Shown here: positions 11,689-22,883 of the stretch, piece after piece | How positions within the stretch are numbered: position 1 is the stretch's first letter | Layout: each line of letters starts with the position of its first letter | Assembly: GCA_008729055.1 (NCBI GenBank) | Contig: SDUX01000010.1 | Location: 2,061,090 to 2,125,089, forward strand | DNA: 64,000 nucleotides | Direction of reading: 5' to 3' | Source of the DNA: Pyropia haitanensis | Lineage: Eukaryota > Rhodophyta > Bangiophyceae > Bangiales > Bangiaceae | Program-made: the position numbers and the translations under genes | Notes under the pieces: generated by a model | The model's database searches: none | Told to the model about the DNA's origin: nothing | The model's input: only the letters and a program-made list of their open reading frames with translations

Positions 11689-12440
11689 GGTGGTGGTGGT
11701 GGTGGTGGTGGTGGGGGGGGGGGGCCGGGACGGGGGGGCGGGGGGGGGGGGGGGTGACGGGCAAGTACTGGGAAGGGGGGACCGGGAACGACGGACGGAG
11801 GGGCGAAGGGAAAGATGAGCGCCCGCCCAGGGTGGGGGAGCCAGCAAAACGCCGCGCACGTGGGCGGCCGGCGTCGACGGCAGGAGCGCCGGCGGGGGGA
11901 GGGCCGCCGACGAGCCGCGGCGGCGGCCAAGGCGACGGCGGTCACCGCCCGGCCGCCCGCGCAGGGGGCAACGTCGGCGCCGCGGCGCGCGGGCGGCGCC
12001 CGTAAACCCCCGCCCATCCACGAGACCGTACCGCTGGTGGGTCCCGCGACCACGACGGCGAAATGTGGATGGCCCAGGCACGTCCCTGACGTTGGTGTCT
12101 GCAATTTCCGTCCCGTTGGGGGCGGAGATCTCGGCGGGGGTCGGCCTCGAGGGCGGCGCGTCGCCTCGCGCCCCGCGCCGCGCTCCCGCGGGCCGACTGC
12201 GCGGCACGCCCGCCTCTGGGCTTGCCGCATCCGCCCCCCGCCCCACCCGCGGTCGTCCTCCCGCTCGTCCACTAGCCGTCCTCCCGCCGCTCTCCCCTCC
12301 TCCTTTCACCCACGCGCCCTCCAAGTCTCCCGTACCTTTTTTTTTTTTTCCTTTCCTTCCCCCCCCCCGCCCCCCCCCCCCCCGCCCCCCCCTCCTCCCC
12401 CTCCGCACGCCCCCTTTCTTTCATTGCCCCCCGGGCCGCC
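11689..12440. other. divergent promoter region, MEP50-like / UROD
   Basis: Immediately upstream of the MEP50-like start the minus strand reads (CCA)n then C-rich sequence. The UROD side ends in a T13-rich and C-rich tract (12336-12425). Both starts are therefore preceded by sense-strand pyrimidine leaders. No coding signal is seen between them. Confidence 0.45.
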
Positions 12441-13774
12441 ATGGCCGCCCGGCGGGGTCCGTGCTTTACCCCCCCGGCCGCCCGCCTCGGCGCTGCCGCC
12501 GCGTACGCGCGGGGCACGGCGGTGTCTGAGCGGCACCCCCCCCCCTCCCCGCCCGCCCCGCCGCGGCTGCCGCCGGCCGCCGCGGTTGCCGCCACGCGGC
12601 GGCGGCCGCCCGCGCGTCGGCGGCCGCCGCGGCGGCGGCGGCCGGGTCGGACACGACGCCCGCGGCGGCGGCCGCGTCGGCGACCGCCGCAGACCCCCGC
12701 CCCGAGCCGTCCCTGCGGCTGCTGCGCGTCGCGGCGGGCTACCCCGTCGACCGCCCGCCCGTGTGGCTGATGCGGCAGGCCGGCCGGTACATGGCGGCGT
12801 TCCGGGCCTACTCGGAAAAGTACCCGTTCCGCCACCGCTCCGAGACGCCAGACATTGCCATTGAGCTGTCCCTCCAGCCGTACCGCGCGTACGGCGTGGA
12901 CGCGACGATCATGTTTAGTGACATCCTGACGCCGCTCCCGGCGCTGGGCGTCGAGTTTGACGTGGTGCCCGGCAAGGGGCCGCTCATCGCGTCGCCGCTG
13001 CGCGACGCGGCGGCGGTGGCGGCGGTGGTGGACACGCCGCTCGAGGCGCCCGAGAAGCTCCCGTTTGTGGGGGAGACCCTCCGGGCGCTGCGGCGGGAGC
13101 TGGACGCCGAGCCGACGGCGGTGATGGGCTTTGTGGGGGCGCCCTTTACGCTCGCCGCGTACGCGGTGGAGGGGCGGGCGGACAAGCACCTCAAGGTGAC
13201 CAAGGGGATGATGGCGACCGCCGACGGGCGGGCCATCCTGACCGCGCTGCTGGCCAAGCTCGCCGCCGCCATTGGCGAGTACGCGGTGCACCAGGTGGAC
13301 GCGGGCGCCCACGCGGTGCAGCTGTTTGACAGCTGGGCGCACCACCTGAGCCCCGCCGACTACCGCGTCTGGGCGCTCCCGTACGCACGCACCGTCGCGG
13401 CGGCGGTGCGGGCGGCGCACCCGGGGGTGCCCGTCTTTTTTTTTGCCAACGGCTCGGCGGGCAAGCTCGAGGACATTGCCGCGGTGCTCGGCGACGTTGT
13501 CGACGTCGTGTCGCTCGACTGGGGGGTGGGCATGGCGGCGGGGCGGGCGCGCCTCGGCGGGTCGCTCGTCGCGCAGGGCAACACCGACCCGATGGTCCTC
13601 TACGCGGGCGACGCCGCGGCCGTGCGCGCCGAGGTGGCCGCCACGTGCGCCGCGGCGGGGCGGGGGCACGTCCTCAACTTGGGGCACGGCGTCATGCAGG
13701 GCACCCCCGAGGCGGCGGTGGGCGTCTACTGTGACGCGGCGCGGGCGTTTCAGTACGCCGAGCACGGGCTTTAG
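12441..13774 (+). CDS. hemE: uroporphyrinogen III decarboxylase, plastid precursor
   Basis: Decarboxylates the four acetate side chains of uroporphyrinogen III to give coproporphyrinogen III. The ATG at 12441 (GCCGCCATGG) opens an Arg/Ala-rich presequence. The frame moves at a C10 run (12536-12545), after which an Ala-rich segment leads into the enzyme, which is then intact to the stop. Active-site signatures are all present: RQAGRYM (the two arginines), MFSDILTP (the catalytic aspartate), FVGAPFTLAAYAVEG (tyrosine), LFDSWAHHLSP (serine region) and LNLGHGV (histidine). Core length of about 340 residues matches the family. It is the second tetrapyrrole gene within 9 kb (hemA is the other) and is convergent with the FtsH gene. 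Identity is certain. The precise N-terminus depends on whether the C10 length is correct. Confidence 0.94.
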
Positions 13775-14352
13775 GCGTTTTTTGGGGCGGGGGAGGGGCG
13801 AGGCACGGGAGGGCAGAGAGGGGGGGGCCAGGAGGCGGCGCAAGGGGGGGCGGCGCGCGGCAGCAGTGGGTCTCGCAGTTCGGGATGGCGGTGACTGGGT
13901 GGGGGCGGGGACGGCGGTGGGACGGTGGTGGGAAAAGTAAAAAAAAGTACGGGGCGCACCAACTGATATGACGACACATCCGTGCACGGCTTTGCTCGTA
14001 CGGGCTTGCCCCCCGACGGGGCGGTGCCGTTGTACTCTCAGCGGCGTGCCACCCGACGGCGGAGGGACGGGACGGGACGGGCAGGGCGTTCGCGCGCGGG
14101 TGGGGAGGGAGGACTGCGCACGGGGCACGCCCCCCGTCGACGGTCACGGACCCATCCTCCCGCGGCGGGCACCCCAGGGTCAGGAGGTCCACACGGCGGT
14201 GGGTCGAAGTGCTCATGACGCACCGCCGCCCGTTACGCTCGGTGCGCCCCTGTACGACGGGGGACACCACCAACGAAAACAGAACAAGAGACGCGGCTGC
14301 GCACAAAAACCAAAAAAAAATAGCGTGTAAACAGCGTGCGCCCCCCCCCCAC
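13775..14352. other. convergent 3' intergenic region, UROD / FtsH
   Basis: The gap holds the 3' ends of two convergent genes. A-rich motifs occur at 13935-13946 and 14305-14325 and may be involved in 3' end formation. No ORF with domain character is present. Confidence 0.4.
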
Positions 14353-14713
14353 TCATTCCCTCCCTGCGGCTACCGCGGCGCGCGGCGGCCGGCCGACACC
14401 GGCCTGGAAGCCTTTGGCAAGCGCCTCGCCGTCTGCCGCTGCCTCGCCCTGGCCACTGGCAGTGGCCACAGCGGCGGCCGCCAACGCGGCGGCCGCCTCC
14501 AAGTCGCTGCCCGCGGCGGGCAGGGCTGTCTCACCTGGTGGGGCGGGCGGTGTCTTCCCGTTTGGCGGGGCGGGCGAGGCTTTTCCACCCGGCGGGCCGT
14601 TCGCGGGGGGGGGGGGGCGCGACGAGGGGGGAGGGGCCACTCCCGCCGCCGCCGCTGCCCGGGGGGACCCACCAGGCAGCGTCGCCGCTGCTGCCACTGC
14701 CGTTGCTGCTGCA

Positions 14714-14745
<32 letters not shown>

Positions 14746-17292
14746 CTCCGTCCGCGACGGCACGGTCGGGGTGGGCGAGGCCCCCGCCACCAGCCCCCCC
14801 TTGGACGCCGCCCGCGAAGCGGCCGGCCACGCCGTCGTCGACGAAGCGGCCGGCACGGGCGCGCCGCGCGGCGTCCCCGGCCCCGACGGCGCTCCCGCGG
14901 CGCCCGCCGCGGGCGCGACCGCCACGGCCACCACCGGCGGGGCCTTGCGGAGGGTGCCCGTGGCGGCCAAGCGCACCTCCTCCCCCGTGAGGGTCTCGTG
15001 CTCCAGGAGCGCCCCGGCCAGCGCGTGGAGCTCCCCCTCCTTTTCCGCCAGCAGGGCCTCGGCCCGCGCGTACGCCGCGTCGATCAGCATCTTGACCTCC
15101 GAGTTGATGACCGCCCTCGTCGCGGGCGACTCCTCTGCCTTGTCATACGACGCCTTGCCCAGCAGCGCGCTCATGCCAAAGCGGGTGACCATCGCCTCGG
15201 CCAGGCGGGTGGCCGACTCAAAGTCCGACGACGCCCCCGATGTGACGTGCTCCTCCCCAAAGATCAGCGCCTCGGCGGCGCGGCCCGCCATCATCACGTC
15301 CAGGCGTGCCAGCATTTGCCGCCGAGAGAGGGACGTCGTGTCCCGCTCGGGCAGCTGCATGACCATGCCCAGGGCTCGGCCGCGGGGGACCACCGTCGCC
15401 TTGTGCACCGGATCAGCGCCGGGGGTGTAAGTGGCCACCAGCGCGTGGCCGCCTTCGTGGTAGGCGGTCAGGCGGCGGTTCTCCGGACTAATCTCCGCGC
15501 TCCGCCGCTCGGCGCCCATGAGGATCTTGTCCTTGGCAAACTCAAAATGCCGGTGCGCGACCACCTTGGCCCCGTCCAGGGCCGCTTGCAGCGCCGCGAT
15601 GTTGGCCAAGTTGGCCAGCTCCGCGCCAGTAAACCCGGGGGTGCCCCGCGCCAGCACATCCAGCTTCACGTCGGGGCCCAGGGGCATGTGCGAGGTATGA
15701 AGCTTGAGGATCTCCCCACGGCCCCGCACGTCGGGCGGCTGCACCACCACGTTGCGGTCAAAGCGGCCGGGCCGAACCAGCGCCTTGTCCAGAGACTCTG
15801 GGAAGTTGGTCGCCCCAATCACAATGATCCCATCCGTCGGGGTGAAGCCGTCCAGCTCCACCAGCAGCTGGTTCAGCGTCATCTTCATGTACTGCTGATC
15901 CTTGGGGTTCCGCTTGCCGCCAATCGCGTCAATCTCGTCGATAAACACAATACACGGGGAGGAGCGCTTGGCAGCGGCAAACAGCTCCCGCACCCGACGG
16001 GCGCCCACGCCCACAAACATCTCCTCAAACTCCGAGCCAGAGGCGTAGAAGAAGGGCACCCCCGCTTCGCCCGCAATGGCACGCGCGAGTAGCGTCTTGC
16101 CCGTCCCAGGTGGGCCCGTCAGCAGCACCCCCTTGGGCAGCCGCCCCCCTAGCCGCGTAAACGTCTTTGGGGAGCGCAGGTACTCGACCATTTCCTCCAG
16201 CTCTGCCTTGGCCTCATCGCAGCCCTTCACGTCGGAAAACCGCTTGGACGAAGCGCCGTCCTTGGTCGACTCGGGCTGCACGTTGGTGTTCACCCCCACG
16301 CCCCGCCCGACGCCGCGGTCCTCCATAAACGCCCCCACCCCGGCCAGCAGCAAAAACGTGGTCCCCAGTGACCGAAAGGTGCGCCACGCCTGGGTGGCCA
16401 TGGACGGCTCTTCCAGCCGCACGCTGACGGGCTCACCCGCGGCAGCCGCAGCCCCTACCGCTGGGTTGGCCGCCAGTGCGCCGGCGGCACCGCCCGCTCT
16501 CCGCGCGTCGTTCATGATGTTGGTGCTCCATGACGAGGCTGGCGGCGCCGCCATGCCAAAGCCACCCGCCCGGCCACTCGCAAAGCTGCTCGCCTCGTTC
16601 GCGCCCCCTACAAACGGCGACGACGCCGCCGCTCTTGCCATCCCATAGGCGGGCGCCTCGGCCGCAACACCCGCGGCCGACTGCGCCGCCGCAGCTGCCG
16701 CCTGCCCTGTCGCGCGCTCCAACACGTCTGGCAGGCGCGCACGGTCGAATCGGCCGGTAGCGACCAGCGCCTTGATGTACTCTTTGGCCACTGGCTCGCC
16801 AACCGCGTGGCGGCCGCGGTCGACACGGCGGAGAACGGCTTCAGGGGCAACGGCGTTCAGCTCACGGAGGTAGGCTGCCTGGGCCACAGCATCGGTAGCA
16901 CGCGCATCCGCCTCGCGCTCCAGTCGAGCCAGCCGACGGGAGGCGGACGACATCGACGATGACGTCGTGTACGGCCGAACCGTGTCGCGGACCGTAATCC
17001 GCAGCAGCTGGCCAACACTGAAAACACAGTGAACAAAACGGCCAAAAGCAACAGGAAGTACAGCGACTGACAGAGCGGAAAGAGGTCAGCAAAAGAACAG
17101 TGAAGCTTCGCTTGGACACACGACGCATGAAAGCCTCGCCTGTCGTCAACACACAAGGTGTACGGCTCATCCCACACCTGTCCCTCTCCGTTCACACAGA
17201 AAAAGCAACCCAGGCCAACTATGACGGCAAACATACGGATGATGCTGGCGCCACCGCGCATAGGCAAGCAGCTCGGCGCGGGCGGCAGCCAT
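14353..17292 (-). CDS. FtsH/YME1-type ATP-dependent metalloprotease, likely mitochondrial i-AAA
   Basis: Membrane-anchored AAA+ zinc protease for organellar protein quality control. I propose a short first exon (17237-17292, 18 codons plus 2 nt, Arg/Ala-rich and amphipathic) joined over intron 17018-17236 (donor GTATGT, acceptor TTTTCAG) to exon 14353-17017. The phases match, and the join supplies the targeting sequence missing from the obvious ORF start at 16953. A single hydrophobic segment ([14 protein letters not shown]) precedes the AAA domain. Visible motifs are Walker A GPPGTGKT, Walker B IVFIDEID, the second region of homology ([21 protein letters not shown]), and the zinc site HEGGHA. 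One membrane span and the [15 protein letters not shown] context point to YME1/FtsH4/FtsH11. The last 170 residues are an Ala/Pro/Gly extension unusual for the family; it contains a G12 run, so its frame is less certain. Predicted length is 906 residues. Confidence 0.92.
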
Positions 17293-17871
17293 GGCCGACA
17301 GCGAGCACGACCGCTACGAAAAAATAACGAAGCTCGATCACAGGTGTGCGTCCAGCCCCGTCCACAATAAACCAGCAGTGTAAAAAAACAGAGTACACCA
17401 TGCACTGCCGTCCAACAACGCACGGGTGCGGCCGAAAAAGTGCACCCGCAGGGGGGAGCGTGGAGCCAGCAAGACCGCGGCGTTGTCGGGAGCAAACTGC
17501 CTACAGCAGTGCGAGGGGACGTGCCAGACGCTGGCCGCGTCTTCCACTTGGACTCCCCATGATCACGATTTGATCGACTTGACGGCGCACACAGAGCTCA
17601 GTCATGAGTAGTTCTTGTCATAAGTCGTTTACGTTTTATGTAATTATTCTTGGTGAGACTTTGAGCGCGACGTCGACGCCCGCGTCGTCATCCGCTCTTG
17701 AGGCCTCGTCACACCCAGTTGGTCAACACTGCCTGCACTCGCCGCGGCCTGACGACAGCAACATCCGTACAGTACGTGTTGCTTCTGCATACCAGGAGCG
17801 CACGTTGGTCGCCGCTGTGCTCTGCTGCCTCTGGCCTTCTTCCTGCTGCTGGGGAGCGTCGCCCGGCCGCG
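17293..17871. other. divergent promoter region, FtsH / MetRS
   Basis: About 580 bases separate the predicted starts of the two divergent genes. The composition is less GC-rich than the flanking exons, with an AT-rich patch at 17620-17650. No coding signal other than the FtsH first exon is seen. Confidence 0.45.
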
Positions 17872-18949
17872 ATGGAGGCCGTCGCTGATCAGCTGTCGGG
17901 GCTGGCTGTCAACGGCGGCCCCCCGCGTGGGGAGGCTGGCTCACCTGGCGGCGACGCCCGCTCCTCCCCCCGCCGACCGGTAGCGGGCGAACGCAACGTT
18001 CTGGTCACCTCTGCGCTGCCCTACTGCAACAATGTCCCGCACCTTGGCAACCTCATTGGCGCTGTCCTGTCCGCCGACGTGTACGCGCGGTACCTCCGCC
18101 AGCGAGGCGTCAACGTCGTGTACGTGTGCGGCACGGATGAGTACGGGACGGCGACGGAGAACAAGGCGCAGGCGGAAGGGGTCAGCCCGCGGACCATCTG
18201 TGACCGCTACACCGCCCTCCACAAGGGCGTCTACGACTGGTTTGACATCCGCTTTGACCACTTTGGCCGCACCTCCACACCCTCCCAGACGTCCATCGTG
18301 CACGAAATGTTTTGGGCGCTGCACGCTGCGGGGCTGGTCTTCCCAGACGATGTGCACCAGCTTTACTGTGCGGCGACGTGCAACCGGCCGCTGTCGGACC
18401 GGTACGTGGTCGGCACGTGCCCGCGGTGTGGCTACGAGGATGCCCGCGGCGACCAGTGCGACTCGTGCTCGGAGCTGCTCAACCCCGCGGAGCTCCTCCG
18501 CCCGCGGTGCGCCACGTGTGGACAGCCACCCGAGACGCGTGCCAGCCGCCACCTCTTCTTGGACCTCCCGGCACTCGCGTCGGCGGTGGAGGGGTGGTCC
18601 AAAGACACCCAGGCGGCGGGGGGGATCTGGTCTGCCAACGCGGTGGCCATGACGCGGACCTGGTTGCGCGACGGCCTGCAGCCGCGGTGCATCACGCGGG
18701 ACCTGGACTGGGGGGTGCCCGTGCCGCTCGAGGGCTTTACGGACAAGGTGTTTTACGTGTGGTTTGACGCCCCGATCGGCTACCTCAGCATCACGGCCGA
18801 GTACGCGCCGGACCACTGGCGGGAATGGTGGGAGGCGGGTGACCGGCCGCCACTACCACCAACGCCCTCGTCGGTGGGGCAGGTGTCGACGACGGCGGCA
18901 CCAACAGCGCCACCACCGTCTGACGAGGCGTCGGCAGGGGCTGAGGTGG

Positions 18950-18981
<32 letters not shown>

Positions 18982-20448
18982 CCGGCCGGCACCAAGCCAA
19001 CGGTGGAGCTGGTCCAATTTATGGGCAAGGACAATGTGCCCTTCCATACGGTCGTGTTCCCCGCTGCTCAGCTGGGCAGCCGCCGCCCGTGGACGATGGT
19101 GCAGCACCTGTCCACCACCGAGTACCTGCAGTACGAGTCGGGCAAGTTTTCCAAGTCCCGTGGCGTCGGCGTCTTTGGCACCGACGCGCGGGACACGAAC
19201 ATCGCCCCCGCCGTGTGGCGCTACTACCTGTTGGTTAACCGGCCAGAGGCGGCGGACGCGACCTTTACGTGGGCGGACCTGCGTGCCAAGAACAATGACG
19301 AGCTGCTCAACAATGTGGGCAACTTTATGCACCGGACCGCCACCTTCCTGGCTTCCTCCTTTGACGCGGTCATGCCCGTGCTGAACGAGGCCGACGCGGC
19401 AGTCGTCGACGCCACCGCCACCATCAATGCCGAGCTGGCCGCCTACCACGAGGCGTTTGCGGGGCTTTCGCTCAAGGCGGCGCTCAAGCGCGCCATGGCC
19501 GTGGCGCGGCTGGGCAACCAGTTCCTCCAGGCCGCCCGGCCGTGGCACTCGGTCAAGACGGACGTGGCGGCGGCCGGGTCGGCGCTCGCCTTTTCGGCGA
19601 GCGTCGTCGTCCTGCTGGCAGGCATGCTGGAGCCCTTCCTCGGCCAAGGCTGGTCGGCCGCTGCGCTCGCCCGCCTGGGCGTCGACCGCACCGACGTGAC
19701 GTCGGTGCGGCTAGCCGACACGTTTGCGCCGCCGCTCCTCCCCGCGGGCCACCGGACGGCGGCCAAGCCGACGCCCCTCTTCTCCCTCATTTCGGCGGCC
19801 GACGCGGAGCGCTTTCGTGTCCGCTTTGGGGGCGCCCCTGCCGGTGCCGCCGCCGCTGGCGCCGGTGCCGCCGCCCCCGCCGCCGCCGCCGCCGCCACAG
19901 GCGCGTTCGTGCTGGACCTCCGCGTCGGTCGGGTGGCGACGGTGGCGCCGCACGCCGAGTCGGACCGCCTGTACGTTGCGACCGTTGACGTTGGCGAGAC
20001 CGCCGCGGACGGCACGCCCACGACGCGCACGCTCGTTGCGGGCCTCCGCGACGCCTACACCGCCGACGACCTCTGCGGGCGGCTGGTCGTCGTCGCGTGC
20101 AACATGGCGCCCGCGACGCTCGCGGGCGTCGAGTCCCAGGCCATGATCCTGGCGGCGGAGAAGAAAAAGGTGACCCGCGTCCTCTGCCCGGCCGGCGGCG
20201 GGGGTGACGGCGCCGCCGCCGCCGCCGCGGTGGTGGTGGGCGCCCCCGTTGCGCCTGCGGGGGTGGCGACGGCGCTGCCAGCGGCGCCGCTGGACCGGCT
20301 CGCCTTCCAGGCGGCGGCCAAGCGGCTGCGCGTCGGCAAGGGCGGGGGGGTAGTGTGGGACAAGGCCCACGCGCTGGTGGTGGGGGGCGACGGGGGGGGC
20401 GGCGCGGTCTCTGCGGGCGGCGTCGCGGAGGGCGGCAAGATCCGCTGA
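17872..20448 (+). CDS. MARS1: methionyl-tRNA synthetase with C-terminal tRNA-binding (EMAP-II/Arc1p-type) domain
   Basis: Charges tRNA(Met), probably in the cytosol since the first 40 residues are not strongly transit-like. The 858-residue frame is uninterrupted. The class I HIGH motif appears as PHLGN (residues 56-60) after SALPYCNN. The CGTDEYG motif and a zinc-knuckle insertion with CPRCGYED, CDSC and CATCGQPP follow. The KMSKS loop is KFSKSRGVGV, and the anticodon-binding helix region has WRYYLL and FMHRTATF. After an Ala linker, residues from about 680 form an OB-fold tRNA-binding domain (LDLRVGRV, ESDRLYVATVDVG, CNMAPATLAGVESQAMILAAE) as in human p43/EMAP-II and plant MetRS. An Ala-rich insertion of about 45 residues sits between the catalytic halves. 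It is convergent with the DRE-TIM gene. Confidence 0.95.
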
Positions 20449-20870
20449 CGGCTGGGGCTGCTCTGTTTGCGATGGTGTTTTTTTTTGTTGTTTTTTTCCC
20501 GGGCGGTGGCCAGGGCTCCCTTGACGCAAGCACACACCCCAGTGGCCGTTTGCATAGGATACCGGAGGGGGTGTAGACAGATGCAAAGTCTTCCCTCTGC
20601 TTTCTGGTGGACCTGTCAGTCTGCCCGGGCAGGGCTACAACCTACCTGTGCATGCACCGAGAGGCGCGTGTCCTTTTTGTTGATCGTGACACACAGAAAA
20701 GAGCACGGTCTGACCATAGATGGGCGACCGCCACACGGCGGGAGTGGCGGCTGCGCGTGGGGCGCTGTGCCTCCCCCGCCCCGCCCTCAGCCTCTGCCGG
20801 CGGGTGCGAAGCGGGACGGGCGCCCTCCACCCCCCCTCCCCCCGCGCCTCCCCCCGCGCGTCCTGTGCCG

Positions 20871-20902
<32 letters not shown>

Positions 20903-21179
20903 CGGTGGCGGCGGTGGCGGCGGTGGCGGTCGCACCCCCCCGCCGCAGCGCAAGGACGCGTGCCGTCGACAATGCGGCGGCGGCCGGGACGGTCCCGCGG
21001 CGGTGGCGGCGGCAGCGGCCACGGCCGCGCGCGCGTGGTCGGCGCGGCGGCGGCCGCCGCAGCGCGGGGGTCCCCCGCGGGCCGCCCTGGGCCACCCGCC
21101 CCATGGCTGTCGTCCACGCCCACCGGGAGCGGCAGCCAACAGCTGCACCCGCTACGCCCTCCCCTCCCCCCCCCAAACG
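20449..21179. other. convergent 3' intergenic region, MetRS / DRE-TIM lyase
   Basis: Contains T-rich sequence just after the MetRS stop (20474-20500), a GGC/GGT microsatellite at about 20876-20932, and otherwise GC-rich DNA with no conserved coding signal. Confidence 0.4.
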
Positions 21180-22883
21180 TCAGCCCTCCTGGCGGAGCTC
21201 CCGCAGGTGCGCCAGCACGTCCACGTCGTCCCCCCCCCCCCTCCCCCGCACCGCGGCGTCTGCCGCCACCACCCACGCCGCCGCGGCATGCGCGCGCGCG
21301 ACCCCCCCCCCCCCTCCCCCTCCCAGCGCGTCGAGCAGCGCCTCCACCGGCGCGTTGCCGCCCTGCCCGCCCACCCCCCCGAGCGTCGCCTCCACCAGCG
21401 TCGCCCCCGCCGCCACCCCCGCCGCCGCCACCCGCACCGCGTCCGCGCCGTGGCAGTGGACCGCCACCCGCACGGGCGGGCGGCGGCCGCGGCCGCCGCC
21501 GCCACCGCCACCGCCACCGCCACCGCCACCGCCACCGCCACCGCCACCACCACCGCCGTCCCGCCACTCCCTCTCCCCCCCGACCCCGACGGCCGCCACC
21601 ACCGCCGCGATCAGCCGCCCAAACGCGGATGGTGTGGCCACACCCCCCGTGTCCGCGACGCCCACGACCGTCGCGCCCGCCGCGGCAGCGGCGGCGGCCA
21701 TGCCCACCACCACGCCCGCCGGCGCGGCGGTCGCGGCGGCAACCGTAAACGCCACGTCACACGCGCCGGCGTCGCGTGCCGCCGCGACGGCGGCGGTGAC
21801 CCGCGACAGCGTCGCAGCGCACGGCGCCGCCGACGGCGCCAAGGGCGCCGGGAGGTAGGTGTGCAGGCGGGCGGACGGGGCAAAAGGGGTGAGCGCCGCG
21901 GCGGTGGCGCGGATCGCGGCGGGCGCCGGTGGGGAGAGGGCGACGAGGGTGGGCGGCGGGGGGGGTGTGGGCGCCGCGGCCGCCGCGGCCGCGTCGACCG
22001 AGGCGGCGGTCAGCGACCGGCACGCGGCGGCAAAGCGGTCGGCGGCGGCGGCAGAGGCGGAGGGCGTGCCGACCTCGACGGCGGCGAGCGGCAGGTGCGG
22101 GAGGAGGGCGAGCAGGTGGTCCAGGTCGGCAGGTGGGAGGCGGGTGAGGAGGCCCCCGTCGCGGAGGGTGGTGTCGACAATGCCCGCTGCGGGACGTGAC
22201 GGAAAGCAGACCGGGACACGCCATCGGCGGAGTGGTATGGAAGGGAGAAGCAAGAGAAACACAAGAGCGGCAAGCCAGGAGGGACACAACAGGGGGAAGC
22301 AAGGGGGACATACGAGCAGAAAGTGAGAGGATCACAAAACGAAGAAAGTGAGAGGGACATAACAGGGGGGAGCAAGGGGGATACGAGAGGGGGAGCCCAC
22401 GTGCCGTGGAGAGGCAGCCAAGGCCGCACACGCAACGCCATAGCAACCGCCGCGTCAGGGCACCCAGAACCACCACAAAAGCGCACGCACCCCGCGCAGC
22501 GAGCGCCCCCCGCACGTGCGGGGGGCGCGGGGAAACTACCCGCCGCCCCCCCCCCACACCCCCCCCCCCCCCCCGTGACGCAACCGCGTCGCGTGCCGGT
22601 CCACGCGCGGCCCGCCGCGACGCCGCCCCACACCCGCGCACGTACCCGCACGCCGCGGCGGCGGCGGCGTCGACGCAACAACGACGCGGCCGCCCGTCGT
22701 CGGCCGTCGACGGCGGCAGGTGGCGGACGTGGCGGCAGCGGCAGCGGCGGCGGCGGGGCGGCCGCCGGCGGCCGCGGGCGGGGGGCGGAACGCGGCGCCG
22801 CCGGCAACGGCGGCGGCCGCCAACCCGCGCCCCGCCGCCGCCCGCCCGTCCGCCGCGGCGGCCGCGCCGCCAGCCACCCCCAT
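21180..22883 (-). CDS. DRE-TIM metallolyase (HMG-CoA lyase / isopropylmalate synthase-like), plastid or mitochondrial precursor
   Basis: Member of the HMGL-like aldolase superfamily; the substrate cannot be set by eye. Exon 1 (22646-22883) encodes an Ala/Arg-rich presequence. Intron 22187-22645 has donor GTACGT and acceptor CCCGCAG, and joins in phase to the superfamily signature GIVDTTLRDG. Further signatures are AAVEVGTPS, a barrel strand ending in VADTGGVATP, and HCHGADAV with GATLVEATLGGVGGQGGNAPVE, equivalent to the HxH metal site and the Gly-rich loop of isopropylmalate synthase and hydroxy-oxovalerate aldolase. The EQ that usually follows DTTLRDG in isopropylmalate synthases is replaced by GL, and HMG-CoA lyase would have EVGPRDG. 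A run of more than 20 Gly (GCCACC array, 21496-21555) is inserted before HCHG. Predicted length is 414 residues with ATG at 22883; a GTG at 22895 lies just upstream. Confidence 0.7.
21496..21555. repeat. (GCCACC)n hexanucleotide array encoding poly-Gly
   Basis: An almost perfect GCCACC repeat lies within exon 2 of the DRE-TIM lyase. On the minus strand it encodes a long uninterrupted glycine tract between two barrel strands. Confidence 0.9.

Noticed and set aside
21180..22883. Canonical HMG-CoA lyase or 2-isopropylmalate synthase
   Set aside because: The first lacks its EVGPRDG signature and the second its EQ and C-terminal regulatory domain; kept at superfamily level.
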